A stretch of DNA of 64,000 nt, from assembly GCA_002480565.1 (NCBI GenBank), contig DLCK01000013.1:1-64000 (forward strand), given 5' to 3'. Source of the stretch: Phycisphaerales bacterium UBA7800 (GTDB lineage: Bacteria > Planctomycetota > Phycisphaerae > Phycisphaerales > Phycisphaeraceae). The position numbers were made by a program, and so were the translations under genes. The notes beneath the pieces were generated by a model, which ran no database searches, had not been told where the DNA came from, and worked only from the letters and a program-made list of their open reading frames with translations. This document shows positions 18,701-26,616 of this stretch, piece after piece (position 1 is the stretch's first letter; each line of letters begins with the position of its first letter).

Positions 18701-19136
18701 CAAGCTGAGTTTGCTGATCAAAAAAGGTCGATCGCCCTACCATGAGCCTGGCAAGTATTACACCAGCCTCAACACACCCATCGAAAACTGGAAAGCAAAC
18801 ACCTGGCATCACGTCGCAATCACATGGCAAGTCAACCCCACAACCACTGACCAAAGTACGATCTGTCTCTATATGGATGGCAAGATCATAGAAGAACGAA
18901 ACAACGTCACCCTCACCCCGCTCTTTGGCTACAGCAAACTGCACATCGGGCAATCCAGCGCCAACGCAAAGCATAAGGCCACGCTGAACCTTGATGAGTT
19001 GTATTTGAGTCGCCGTGTTCTGTCAGATCAACAGGTGCTTGAATGTTACCAATTAGGACGCGATGGCCAACCAATCACCCCTGACAATGACACGCTCTTA
19101 TGCATCGGCTTTGAGGAGTCGGTGCAGTCCAGGTAA
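15765..19136 (+). CDS. Large secreted GH67N/DUF4838 protein with mutarotase-like and LamG domains
   Basis: The 1123-residue protein starts at a TTG (15765) preceded by GGGAGA 9 nt upstream. This gives a proper signal peptide LKYIHCTILTALLLLIGIAR; a longer reading frame into the HAD gene from 15357 is not credible. Domains: Glyco_hydro_67N-like (about 25-145, ending GTLYAVYAFLEMQGCRWYSP), DUF4838 (about 190-520, with WPGDGAIKWCECDNC and YFTQST), an aldose-epimerase-like beta sandwich (about 640-870, VVPEIGGRIVRI) and a C-terminal LamG domain (about 900-1110). It probably acts on uronic-acid or related polysaccharides; the chemistry of DUF4838 is not established. Confidence 0.85.
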   Translation: MKYIHCTILTALLLLIGIARLDAQTIIIPQSPTETETFAANELQTYLSRILNKKVDLLSDNKTHNQGLHITVGRTQSNQHHLSRFEVGVTSRGPDSYVMKVNPQRVELIGGSDRGTLYAVYAFLEMQGCRWYSPWEADHFIPQRKVLNLTPTDVLHIPTFVQRDIGHETPKDSTVAGFIDWMAKNRLNHNFAARQYHLNKAYRGGDPNRKAWVKRGDHMRWQWICHNFAWFFKDVEKTFEEHPEYFSLYKNRRINIGTAQRRHYGGGNLCTTNPDVIKLAADFAIKWFDDHPTGTVVPMWPGDGAIKWCECDNCNALGGKNFTTGPEGSMSRRMVTFVNAVAKQVAPKHPDRLLLLPAYANYIDPVEDLSIEPNIMVQYCYHADYAHGPMQSSLNSHAVEQMKAWAQKVPGRFGVWEYFLIGDYTVKNHVPVVLPLIYRVRDTVQFFKSIGTRYYFTQSTSAYHRYNTLLYYALARYLDDPDLDADELIREYCENQFGEAAQPMTTYYMLLEQAVEQADWHPQLYADVTTPSPLVWTDKIIQSSSELLKQAHANNSDSRVAKQLAMVQEAHDQTLQSVRTQNMAGLDAKTIWRLQRNEDTYIINADGKEADAKRQQQLALNALDQGQFDPRHQRLLFRSRKRSIPLVKIQNDALQLTVVPEIGGRIVRIIDRKTGWNFIKEKPGDDTLDQLGASYFAYGGYEEYASKAFAGAGWETPFTSEQITNSNGTTLKLTAEVDDYRLVRTISLGNGMDTVVKIESVLTNLSGESRSSVLRVHPSLTLGQEAGNYPIWIRDPAKQIHQGMVVEHHDGPSIQTDGFWAIANPLKNRAVIHTFDPSQASAYLFCSEKQDYFNMELIGQPKALAPNESLAITQTWRVINDAKSELPQWIPGAVVEKEPAPKCIPIGKKVSYVPGKIGKAAYFDATANVSYDTHNLRMDAGTIAMWVQLPIDLADAKGQFLFGTASNNPDWTFAALDQGKLSLLIKKGRSPYHEPGKYYTSLNTPIENWKANTWHHVAITWQVNPTTTDQSTICLYMDGKIIEERNNVTLTPLFGYSKLHIGQSSANAKHKATLNLDELYLSRRVLSDQQVLECYQLGRDGQPITPDNDTLLCIGFEESVQSR

Positions 19137-19155
19137 AGCTGTCCTGGCATCACGA

Positions 19156-19788
19156 TCAATAGGCGATATGCAAATCGCGGATCAAGACACTGCTGGCCGG
19201 TTCGCCGATGTACTGGAAAAACACGGCACCCATTGCAGGTAGTGATTCCTTGGCCAAGAGGTCTGTCATTGGGATTCGAACCTGCTGCCAGGTGGTTGCG
19301 TCCTGATCAATCTTGCCATCCTGAAGGTACTTGCTTAGATGCAGAAATTTTGAGCCATGTTTCCATTTACTTTTTGCTTCGCGCTGGGCGATGTTGATTT
19401 GAATTTTCTGTTGCCCGACGTGGTTACCCCATTCATCTTCACTGCCGTTGACCTGCATAACCAGGTAACCAGCTTGTTTAATTTTTTCGGTGAGTTGAAT
19501 TTCATGTTTTGTTTTTTCGGTGGGCTGGATTGTGGATAGAAATGCACCACCCCAATTTTTAGCAGCTTTGCCAACGGTCAACTTCAGCATACCGGGTTGA
19601 TTTTCTTCGACGGTCATCGGCTTGAGTGCGATACCGTTCCAACCCCCCGTGTGCCAACCTTTGATAAGTTGGCCGCAAAAGATCTCCACGCGATTGGCAT
19701 CCGCGTCGTTGGCAGGTTGGGCCTGCGTAGGGACGACAACAGCCCATGCCAGAAGTATCCATAATCCAATCCAATGGTGACGGTACAT
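19156..19788 (-). CDS. Secreted carbohydrate-binding-like protein of unknown function
   Basis: The 210-residue protein has a signal peptide (HHWIGLWILLAWAVVVPTQA). The start at 19788 is favoured because GGAG sits 6 nt before it; the ATG at 19800 would include that site. The body is beta-rich, with GWHTGGWNGIALKP near the start and ISxVLIRDLHIAY-like closing strands, in the style of a jelly-roll binding module. It is 25 nt downstream of the GH42-like gene on the same strand and likely shares its transcript. No catalytic residues can be named. Confidence 0.65.
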   Translation of the reverse strand: MYRHHWIGLWILLAWAVVVPTQAQPANDADANRVEIFCGQLIKGWHTGGWNGIALKPMTVEENQPGMLKLTVGKAAKNWGGAFLSTIQPTEKTKHEIQLTEKIKQAGYLVMQVNGSEDEWGNHVGQQKIQINIAQREAKSKWKHGSKFLHLSKYLQDGKIDQDATTWQQVRIPMTDLLAKESLPAMGAVFFQYIGEPASSVLIRDLHIAY

Positions 19789-19812
19789 GACAAACTCCAT
19801 ATTGGTTACAAA

Positions 19813-22800
19813 TCAAGGCTGCTCAACGGTGATGGCCACCACGATGGGGATCGGCTGATTATTGGCCGAGACCACGTCCAATCGATCGATGGTTCGATCC
19901 GGATGCGGGTTTTGCCAACGGAATGCAAACAGCCCGCGTTTCTGCGAATTCTTCCATGCCAGTTTCCCGGGCAATGCCGGATCAATTGCGCGTTTGACCC
20001 ACCAGTCATGCGTCTGCTGGCCACAAACCACCGGCACCGTCGCCTGCGAACCATCTTCGTAATGGATCACAAATCGCATCGCCTCGGTGCCTTTGGCGGT
20101 CCAGGCGGTTGTGGTCAGAAAATACATCGCCTTGGCCTGCATGTTCACTTTGACCCCATCGATCCGCAAGGGGACATGGCTCATCCGGGTGGACTGAAGC
20201 ACGATGCAGGTCTTGTTGAAGTTCTCATCAAATCGGATCAGTTCAAAGGGAACTCCCAGGAAATTCTGCAATCCCCAGGGAACACCTTGCAGAGAATTTT
20301 CACCTTGATCCGTCCAGCCGCCCTTGCCATCGTTTGCCACCTTGTCCACAAAACCGCGATTGACATAAGGCTTGAGATTCACAGGCACGGCTTTGCTGTC
20401 ATCGATTTCAAACTTGAATGTCGTCTCGTCCTTATCCTCAGGCGCTTTGATTTGAGATTGGGCATAAAGCTGTTTCAATACATCGATGTCAGCCAATTGC
20501 GTCTTACCGAACTGTGATTGAATTTGTGATTCGGGGCCGTAAACCAAAACCAATCGATCCTCGGGCTTGATCAGAACGGTTGCCTTGTGCTGATCCATCG
20601 GTAAACGCATGCCTGAAATCGGATCGATCAACACATGGTTTTCAGCCGTCAGGCCCGGGATGTCAAGGTGCATCAGCTTGGGATAGGCATCGTGATTAAA
20701 CAGGAAACACACTGTCAAATCGCCGGACTTTCGCAAGTGAACTTCGACGTTGGTTGCAAGTTGCCCATCATCAACGCGTGATAATTCACATTGGGCTTTG
20801 AGATCCTCTTGCCCTAGGACACCGGTGAGTAACGACGCCAAAGCATAGTCGGGCATGTGTGCAGCCAGGTAATAAACCTGCCCGTCGCCAAAGGTCTTGC
20901 GCAATAACGCGGGCTGCTGATGTAATGTTGCTAGTGTCTGCCAGGCGTCGGAGGCATGCACAGCATATTGCAGCTTGGCCTTGAGTTCACCGGGAATCAA
21001 CGCGGATTGTTTAAACGTCAAATCCAACGCTCCGGCAGCGTGCTGTGTGGGTTGGCGCAACTGTAAATCAGCAACCGGTTCCCATTGCTGATCCAGGCCG
21101 TATTCCGTCTGGGCCATGATTTGCTGACCGAGAATCACCGTCCCGCCACCGCGGACAAATTCGGTCAGATAGCTTGGTGTCTGCGGATAGGTGTTTTGCG
21201 TTCCGGCTGCGATGATCGCGTCATATTTTGACAGATCACCATTGGCCAACTGTTCTTCAAACAACAGGTCGATGGCAAAATGCGACAGTTCCAATGCCGC
21301 AGCATATTGGCGGATCAAGTGATGTGCCGAGCTTCCGGAGACTTGTGAGAAGCGTTCGGTCGGATAGGAAAAAAGCAGCGCGACGCGCGATGCCGGTCGG
21401 TTTTGACGGGGGACGACCAGGTCATTGACGGTGGCCAATTCCTTTTTAAAATCCATGGGGCCAGCCAGAGACTGCGGTGTGTTGGCCACATTGTTGAGCA
21501 TCATGTACGGGAATTTTTCAGCCAGTTTTTTGCCGCCCTCAGGTTGTTTCCAGAGTTTGTCCCAGGCTCGTTTGTTCCATGAAAACAGGTACCCGGCATT
21601 GCATCCGCGCATCAGGTCCAGCCAATACATGTTGCGGATACCTTTGGCCTGGTAACCGTAGGCTTCGCCGTTGAAGACGGGTTTGTTGCCTTGGTTTGCC
21701 AGTGCCCGGAACATGTGCCGCTGCAAAATGCCTTCGGCCAACCCCTGAGGGATATTCGATGCCTGGGCAACCTCGGCAGGTGCCTGGGTCAGATGCGTCA
21801 GCGAACGCAAGCCGCCGGATGTCGGGAGTTGGATGGCATTGACGATCTGGCCTATGTCGTAAACGTTGACATGGGTCGAGGGCACCACACGTGCATAATT
21901 GCCACCGAGAGTCTGCACGGTAAAGAGGATCGAATCGCGCGTGTCGATTTGCTTAATGGTCTTGACACCTTCAGCACAAAGCGAAGTGAACGCGTCTTCT
22001 AGGAACTTGGACCATTGCACAAATAAGCCTGGGTGATCCGTTGGATCACGAAATGCAATCACCTGCTCAAAGGACGTGTACTTGCTGCCCCATGTCTGGT
22101 TAAGCTGATCAATGCTGGAAAAATCACTGCGGATCGCGTTGAGAAACGCCTTGCGATTGGCAGGTGAGACTTCACTGTATGCCGGCTCGTTGAATAACTC
22201 GTAGAACAAGGGATTGCCACGCATCTGGACAATCTGCTTGGCGCCGTAAGCCCACATGTCCCGGTACAAAGCGCGACCTTCGGGGGTGATGATGCTGTAA
22301 GGCACCCAGTGATTGCCCTGGGAACTGTGACCTGCGGTATTGATTGCCGCCGGATGGATGCGTTCACTTTTGACCAGTAAACCATTACTCCAAGGCGCGC
22401 AGGTGAAATCGACATACAACGGCAGTCGCATTTCTGACATCACCTGCAACTGGTAGTTCTCATCAGCCGGGAAGCACATCGGCAAAATCAGGTTCGGATC
22501 ATGACTGCGAATCCAACCCGGCTGCATGAAGAAACCGACCGAGTCAAACCCCAATCGCCGGGCATAGTTGTAATTCACCGGCCCGCCGTAGATCCAATCG
22601 TACTTCGGATCATCCCAGGGCATCATTTTAAAATCATGGCGCATCGCGCCGACAAACTGCGTGCCCACGAAATATCGGGCACGACCTTCAATCGTCAGAT
22701 TGCCATGTTCATCCAGCTCGACATGCGCATCAGGCGGTGTCTCCAATGGCAGGCCGGTTGCATCGGCAGCAGGAAACAGGTCCTGGGCCAAACTCAGATG

Positions 22801-22854
22801 CGTGACCCAAAACATACAAGCGAGAAAGACACATCCACAACACAATTTTTTCAT
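19813..22854 (-). CDS. Secreted GH42-like glycoside hydrolase
   Basis: The 1013-residue protein starts at 22854 (AAGGA upstream) with a signal peptide MKKLCCGCVFLACMFWVTHL. A TIM-barrel domain covers about 40-440; NPLFYELFNEPAY (about 228) carries the acid/base Asn-Glu pair of clan GH-A, and a FNGEAYGY segment (about 398) is a candidate nucleophile region. A trimerisation-like domain follows (KYDAIIAAGTQNTYPQTP), as in GH42 beta-galactosidases, then beta domains including DIPGLTAENHVLID. The last 270 residues are a diverged beta region. Beta-galactosidase-like activity is plausible but not certain. Confidence 0.8.
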   Translation of the reverse strand: MKKLCCGCVFLACMFWVTHLSLAQDLFPAADATGLPLETPPDAHVELDEHGNLTIEGRARYFVGTQFVGAMRHDFKMMPWDDPKYDWIYGGPVNYNYARRLGFDSVGFFMQPGWIRSHDPNLILPMCFPADENYQLQVMSEMRLPLYVDFTCAPWSNGLLVKSERIHPAAINTAGHSSQGNHWVPYSIITPEGRALYRDMWAYGAKQIVQMRGNPLFYELFNEPAYSEVSPANRKAFLNAIRSDFSSIDQLNQTWGSKYTSFEQVIAFRDPTDHPGLFVQWSKFLEDAFTSLCAEGVKTIKQIDTRDSILFTVQTLGGNYARVVPSTHVNVYDIGQIVNAIQLPTSGGLRSLTHLTQAPAEVAQASNIPQGLAEGILQRHMFRALANQGNKPVFNGEAYGYQAKGIRNMYWLDLMRGCNAGYLFSWNKRAWDKLWKQPEGGKKLAEKFPYMMLNNVANTPQSLAGPMDFKKELATVNDLVVPRQNRPASRVALLFSYPTERFSQVSGSSAHHLIRQYAAALELSHFAIDLLFEEQLANGDLSKYDAIIAAGTQNTYPQTPSYLTEFVRGGGTVILGQQIMAQTEYGLDQQWEPVADLQLRQPTQHAAGALDLTFKQSALIPGELKAKLQYAVHASDAWQTLATLHQQPALLRKTFGDGQVYYLAAHMPDYALASLLTGVLGQEDLKAQCELSRVDDGQLATNVEVHLRKSGDLTVCFLFNHDAYPKLMHLDIPGLTAENHVLIDPISGMRLPMDQHKATVLIKPEDRLVLVYGPESQIQSQFGKTQLADIDVLKQLYAQSQIKAPEDKDETTFKFEIDDSKAVPVNLKPYVNRGFVDKVANDGKGGWTDQGENSLQGVPWGLQNFLGVPFELIRFDENFNKTCIVLQSTRMSHVPLRIDGVKVNMQAKAMYFLTTTAWTAKGTEAMRFVIHYEDGSQATVPVVCGQQTHDWWVKRAIDPALPGKLAWKNSQKRGLFAFRWQNPHPDRTIDRLDVVSANNQPIPIVVAITVEQP

Positions 22855-22912
22855 CCGTAACAATCCTTCATTTCTGCCAATGCAATGGTTCAAAAAAACG
22901 CGGCAGATATCA

Positions 22913-23599
22913 TTAAAAACGTGAACTGATAATTTTGCTGTTGTAAAGGTAAATAGGATCAGCCAACCATTGCACATTGTCATTGGCATCTGCTTCAACG
23001 TGCAGATTTTGAACATGAAAATCTGCCAGCAGGAAATTGGCGGATTGGTTGTGTACCGCCCTGACGCGTTGATCGTTTAAGTGACTCGCTCCCCAAGTTC
23101 CTTGTATTCCGCCATGCCAATACTCGGTTAGTACGCTCTTTTTCGAGGGGATATTGATATCTGTGATTCGTACATGCTTTGAAGTGTCTGCCGTAGTGGC
23201 CAGAAATGAACTGGAATTGTAGTACACCCCTGTCAAAGCGTAAGTGAGGTTCAAAGTCGAGACAGAGTTTTCACGTGGCGCTCCCGGACATCGGGAAATC
23301 CATGAAATTAATGGATCATTAGCCACACCGTTCTTTCGGCCGGGGTCCAAATAATGTGTCAATTCCCTTGCCCAGAATCGGCCGACCATCCAATCATCAT
23401 TATCACTGGTATAAGCAGCCACCCCTACGCCCAATTGCTTTAGGTTCGACGCGCAGGTAATCCGTCTTGCCGAAGCACGTGCCTCTCGCAATGCCGGAAG
23501 CAAAATGGAAATCAATATCGCAATAATGGAAATCACCACCAGTAATTCAACCAGTGTGAAACCAATAATTTCACGATTAAAAGTCTTTTGCCTTGTCAT
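22913..23599 (-). CDS. Pseudopilin-like secreted protein
   Basis: The 228-residue protein starts with a prepilin leader, IIGFTLVELLVVISIIAILI (cleavage G^F, E5 present), followed by a periplasmic domain. The C-terminal NQSANFLLADFHVQNLHV is a diverged form of the H-X9-DG block: the HNQSANFLLAD part is kept but DG is replaced. AGGAG 9 nt before the ATG supports the start. It lies directly upstream of the GH42-like gene and downstream of a LacI-type gene, repeating the LacI / pseudopilin / hydrolase order of 13.1-19.1 kb. Confidence 0.83.
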   Translation of the reverse strand: MTRQKTFNREIIGFTLVELLVVISIIAILISILLPALREARASARRITCASNLKQLGVGVAAYTSDNDDWMVGRFWARELTHYLDPGRKNGVANDPLISWISRCPGAPRENSVSTLNLTYALTGVYYNSSSFLATTADTSKHVRITDINIPSKKSVLTEYWHGGIQGTWGASHLNDQRVRAVHNQSANFLLADFHVQNLHVEADANDNVQWLADPIYLYNSKIISSRF

Positions 23600-23663
23600 A
23601 TGTAATACTCCTGTCGTATTGATCCTTCAAACAGCTTGGCCCGGAGTTGGTTTGCCATCTCAT

Positions 23664-24668
23664 CTACCCCATCCCAACACTGCGTCCCATTCGGAAAGAA
23701 GTTGGTACGGCAACATGCGAACACGGCATCTGCGGATTTTTGATTTTCGCCAGCAGTATTTCAAGTGACTGACTAATCAACTGAACGTCATCCTGAACCA
23801 CACAGGCCAAGGACGGGTTGTATTGCTCTGACCAGCGTGTGCCGTCCATGCCGATGACATCCATATCACCTGGCACATCACGTCCAAGTTCCAAGAGGCC
23901 GTTGATGATGCCGATCGTGGCGTTGTCACTGTAGGCAATCACGGCCTGATGCGGACTCTCTGCCAACTGCCTGCCCTTTTCCATGCAGGCCTCAGTCGAT
24001 AAATCGCAATAAGACACACTGGCCTTGACGCCCAACTCACGGCAGACTTTGTCAAACGTGACGGACTTGGGCGCCACCGGCTGATGCTTCATCCGCAGAT
24101 ACTCCACGAAATGTACCTGTTGATGGCCCAGCGCTTTTAAATGAGTCACCGCTGCAAGCAAGCCCGGGTAAAAGTCCGAATAGACTTCGCTGACATGCTG
24201 ATAGCGTTTGGGGAGATTGAGCATCACAATCGGATAGTTGTCTTTGATCAGTTGCTTAAGCAGGGGCGAATCATCGTTGAGACATCCGGTATGTAATAAC
24301 ATGCCATCGACTTGCCTGGACAGGAGCATCTGCACGCCTCGGCGTTCTTCCTCCTGCTCCCAACGGACCGCGTTGATCAACAGGTGGTAGCCGAGTTTGG
24401 CAGCCTGTTCCAAAGCAGTGGATGCAATTTGGGCAAAATAAGGATTGTCTATCCCCCCGCAGACCAATGCCAAGGTTGACGTTTTGCCACTGGCCAAGGC
24501 TCGCGCGGTAAAACTGGATTGATAGTTCAATTCCCGCGCCGCATCGAGTATCCGCTGCCGGGTTTCCTTGAGGAGTCTCTGTGCCTTGGGTCGATCGTTT
24601 AAGACGATGCTGACCGTGGACACATCCACGCCCACGTGTTGTGCGATATCTGCCAGTGTTGTGACCAT
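23664..24668 (-). CDS. LacI-family transcriptional regulator
   Basis: The 334-residue protein has a helix-turn-helix TTLADIAQHVGVDVSTVSIV (residues 2-21), a hinge segment and a ligand-binding domain (FAQIASTALEQAAKLGYH onward). The ATG at 24668 is chosen for its match to the family N-terminus; another lies at 24674. A palindrome immediately upstream (24678-24691) is a likely self-operator. It heads the unit LacI - pseudopilin - GH42-like - binding protein, which reads leftwards, and probably controls it. Confidence 0.9.
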   Translation of the reverse strand: MVTTLADIAQHVGVDVSTVSIVLNDRPKAQRLLKETRQRILDAARELNYQSSFTARALASGKTSTLALVCGGIDNPYFAQIASTALEQAAKLGYHLLINAVRWEQEEERRGVQMLLSRQVDGMLLHTGCLNDDSPLLKQLIKDNYPIVMLNLPKRYQHVSEVYSDFYPGLLAAVTHLKALGHQQVHFVEYLRMKHQPVAPKSVTFDKVCRELGVKASVSYCDLSTEACMEKGRQLAESPHQAVIAYSDNATIGIINGLLELGRDVPGDMDVIGMDGTRWSEQYNPSLACVVQDDVQLISQSLEILLAKIKNPQMPCSHVAVPTSFRMGRSVGMG

Positions 24669-24677
24669 ATACATTTG

Positions 24678-24691
24678 TCCAAGCGTTTGGA
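24678..24691. promoter_or_regulatory. LacI-type operator
   Basis: TCCAAGCGTTTGGA is an inverted repeat (TCCAA/TTGGA around GCGT) with the central CG step typical of LacI/GalR operators. It lies 4-10 nt ahead of the regulator's start codon, within its expected untranslated leader. Confidence 0.7.
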
Positions 24692-24718
24692 TAAAGTGTA
24701 TTCACAACATTTGATAAA

Positions 24719-25024
24719 TCAAGGACAATCCATCATTTCTTTTACCCAATCCCATTTCCAGACAAATGTCCAAGCGGAATAACCCGCAGGAACCGGTGGT
24801 TTTCTGCCCCAAGCATCATTCCCCATGCCATTGAAACGATTCATTTCATTTGACTTAACCCAATTCCAACAAGGCACACTTACATATCTCACCATGCAAA
24901 TGATGACGGCGAGCAAAGTCAAGAGACCATTTATGTTGAAAGTCTGGCTCGATGCCAATGGTGTCGGTGGACTACTTGTGCGACTGAGTGCATGCCAAGG
25001 TGATATAGGTTTGCCCAATGCCAT
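24719..25024 (-). CDS. Possible small membrane protein or gene remnant
   Basis: This 101-residue frame has one hydrophobic stretch (INGLLTLLAVIICMVRYVSV, about 31-50) and a Trp-rich C-terminus (SAWTFVWKWDWVKEM). The N-terminal 25 residues look non-protein-like, there is no ribosome site, and another minus-strand frame just upstream (around 25000-25110) also looks partly coding. This suggests a frameshifted remnant. The remaining part of 25025-25397 shows no gene I can support. Confidence 0.25.
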   Translation of the reverse strand: MALGKPISPWHALSRTSSPPTPLASSQTFNINGLLTLLAVIICMVRYVSVPCWNWVKSNEMNRFNGMGNDAWGRKPPVPAGYSAWTFVWKWDWVKEMMDCP

Positions 25025-25397
25025 AACCCAAACAGCTCTCGGCGGTTTTTATGCTGTGTAGTAGCTGGGCTGCCAAGCTTGGATAAGAGCTGAGTTTCAT
25101 GGCAATCTGACAAATTTAATCTCGCCGATTTTGACTGATTCGGCGCTTGTTATGCATGACCGCAGAAACCGTAGGACAAATCACGCCATGCACATCGGCG
25201 ACATCACGGGTCGTCACCAAAACAGTTGCAGTTGCATGTTTGCAGCTTAGGATTGGACTTCATACTGTGACGGCTTTTAAAATGATTGAAGTACACGCCA
25301 ACAGAATAAACGTTCATCCCGTCTTAAGCATCACTGAATTCTGTGAAAATAATTCGTACAAAAATATTGCAGCATCCATCAGCAGGAAAAGTACGAC

Positions 25398-26456
25398 ATG
25401 TCCATCAGCACAAACGATTCCACGCATGCCCATCGACGCGATCTTTCACTTGGCATGAGCTACGGTTTTATGTCCAAGCCTGGTGATTACCTTACCGAGC
25501 AAGCTCAAGCGGACTTTGATCATATGCAGCGCATCGGCGTGACGCATGTTGCCTTGATGGTCAACATGATGCAGGAAACCTTTGCCAGCACGCGCGTATT
25601 TCGAGACTACGAATATTCGGTCACCGATCATGAATTGGAACATGCGATTCGTTGTCTACATAATCGAGGGATGAAGGTCATGCTCAAACCGATGATCGAA
25701 ATTCTGGATTCGAGTTGGCGCGGCGCAATCAATTTTCCCGGTCCCCAGCAAATGATCCAGGGCATTCTCACTGACTATTGGTCCCACTGGTTTGGCAGTT
25801 ACACCCTGGGAATCAAACACTATGCACAAATGGCTGAGACATTGGGCGTACAGCGGTTTTGTGTGGGTTGTGAAATGCGAGGCGCGCAGCCTCAAAACGA
25901 GCATTGGAAACGTGCCATCGAAGCGGTCCGCTCTGTCTACCACGGCAGCGTCACCTACAATGCCACACAGCCCCGTGATCCCGTCGCTGCATTTGACATT
26001 CATGCCACCGGCCCATGGCAACCGTGGTATCAAGATCTCGATGAAGTGGGCTACAGCTATTACCTGCCTGGCGCAACTCAAGGTGGCGCGACGGTTGAGC
26101 AGATGATTGAACATCTCAAACCGCAGGTCGCCAACATGAAAGCAATTTCCAAGGTACTCAGCAAGCCGGTGTTCTTCGCTGAGTGTGGTTGCCGTTCGGT
26201 GACCGGCGGAGCAGTCGAACCTTCAAATTACCGCAATGAAGGTGACTACGATGGAACCGAGCAGGCCAACTATTTACAAGCCATCATTGATAGTTTTGCT
26301 CCAGAAGATTGGTGGCATGGCTTTTTCTGGTGGAAGTGGGACGAACGCCAGGATCGACCACAATACAAGGGTGATCCAGCAGGTGATAAAGGCTTTACCA
26401 TCTGCAATAAACCCGTCGAACAAATTTACCAACAGACCTGCAAGACAATCGCTTGA
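25398..26456 (+). CDS. GH113-like endo-beta-mannanase family protein
   Basis: The 352-residue protein lacks a signal peptide and is expected to be cytoplasmic. It follows the GH113 pattern of a clan GH-A TIM barrel: LSLGMSYGFM near the N-terminus, MKVMLKPMIEI (about 93), FCVGCEMRG (about 155, carrying the acid/base Glu) and PVFFAECGCRS (about 263, nucleophile Glu). It probably hydrolyses beta-mannan or related oligosaccharides after import. It is a single gene reading right, between the second LacI unit and the serine hydrolase. Confidence 0.82.
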   Translation: MSISTNDSTHAHRRDLSLGMSYGFMSKPGDYLTEQAQADFDHMQRIGVTHVALMVNMMQETFASTRVFRDYEYSVTDHELEHAIRCLHNRGMKVMLKPMIEILDSSWRGAINFPGPQQMIQGILTDYWSHWFGSYTLGIKHYAQMAETLGVQRFCVGCEMRGAQPQNEHWKRAIEAVRSVYHGSVTYNATQPRDPVAAFDIHATGPWQPWYQDLDEVGYSYYLPGATQGGATVEQMIEHLKPQVANMKAISKVLSKPVFFAECGCRSVTGGAVEPSNYRNEGDYDGTEQANYLQAIIDSFAPEDWWHGFFWWKWDERQDRPQYKGDPAGDKGFTICNKPVEQIYQQTCKTIA

Positions 26457-26616
26457 CAGTCATCGATATCGTGATAATCAATCGCACAAAATATAAGTTT
26501 CAGAAAAGAAATATTCTCAAATCTTCCGCCGATTTCGCCGTAGGCAATCGGGTCAGAATTCTCTACACTGTTTCTCTTTCCCGCGTCTTGGAATTCTGAT
26601 CAGTAGAGGATGATTG

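Noticed and set aside
25147..25458. 103-codon plus-strand frame before the GH113-like gene
   Set aside because: No ribosome site, no recognisable protein features, and it overlaps the GH113-like start in another frame.
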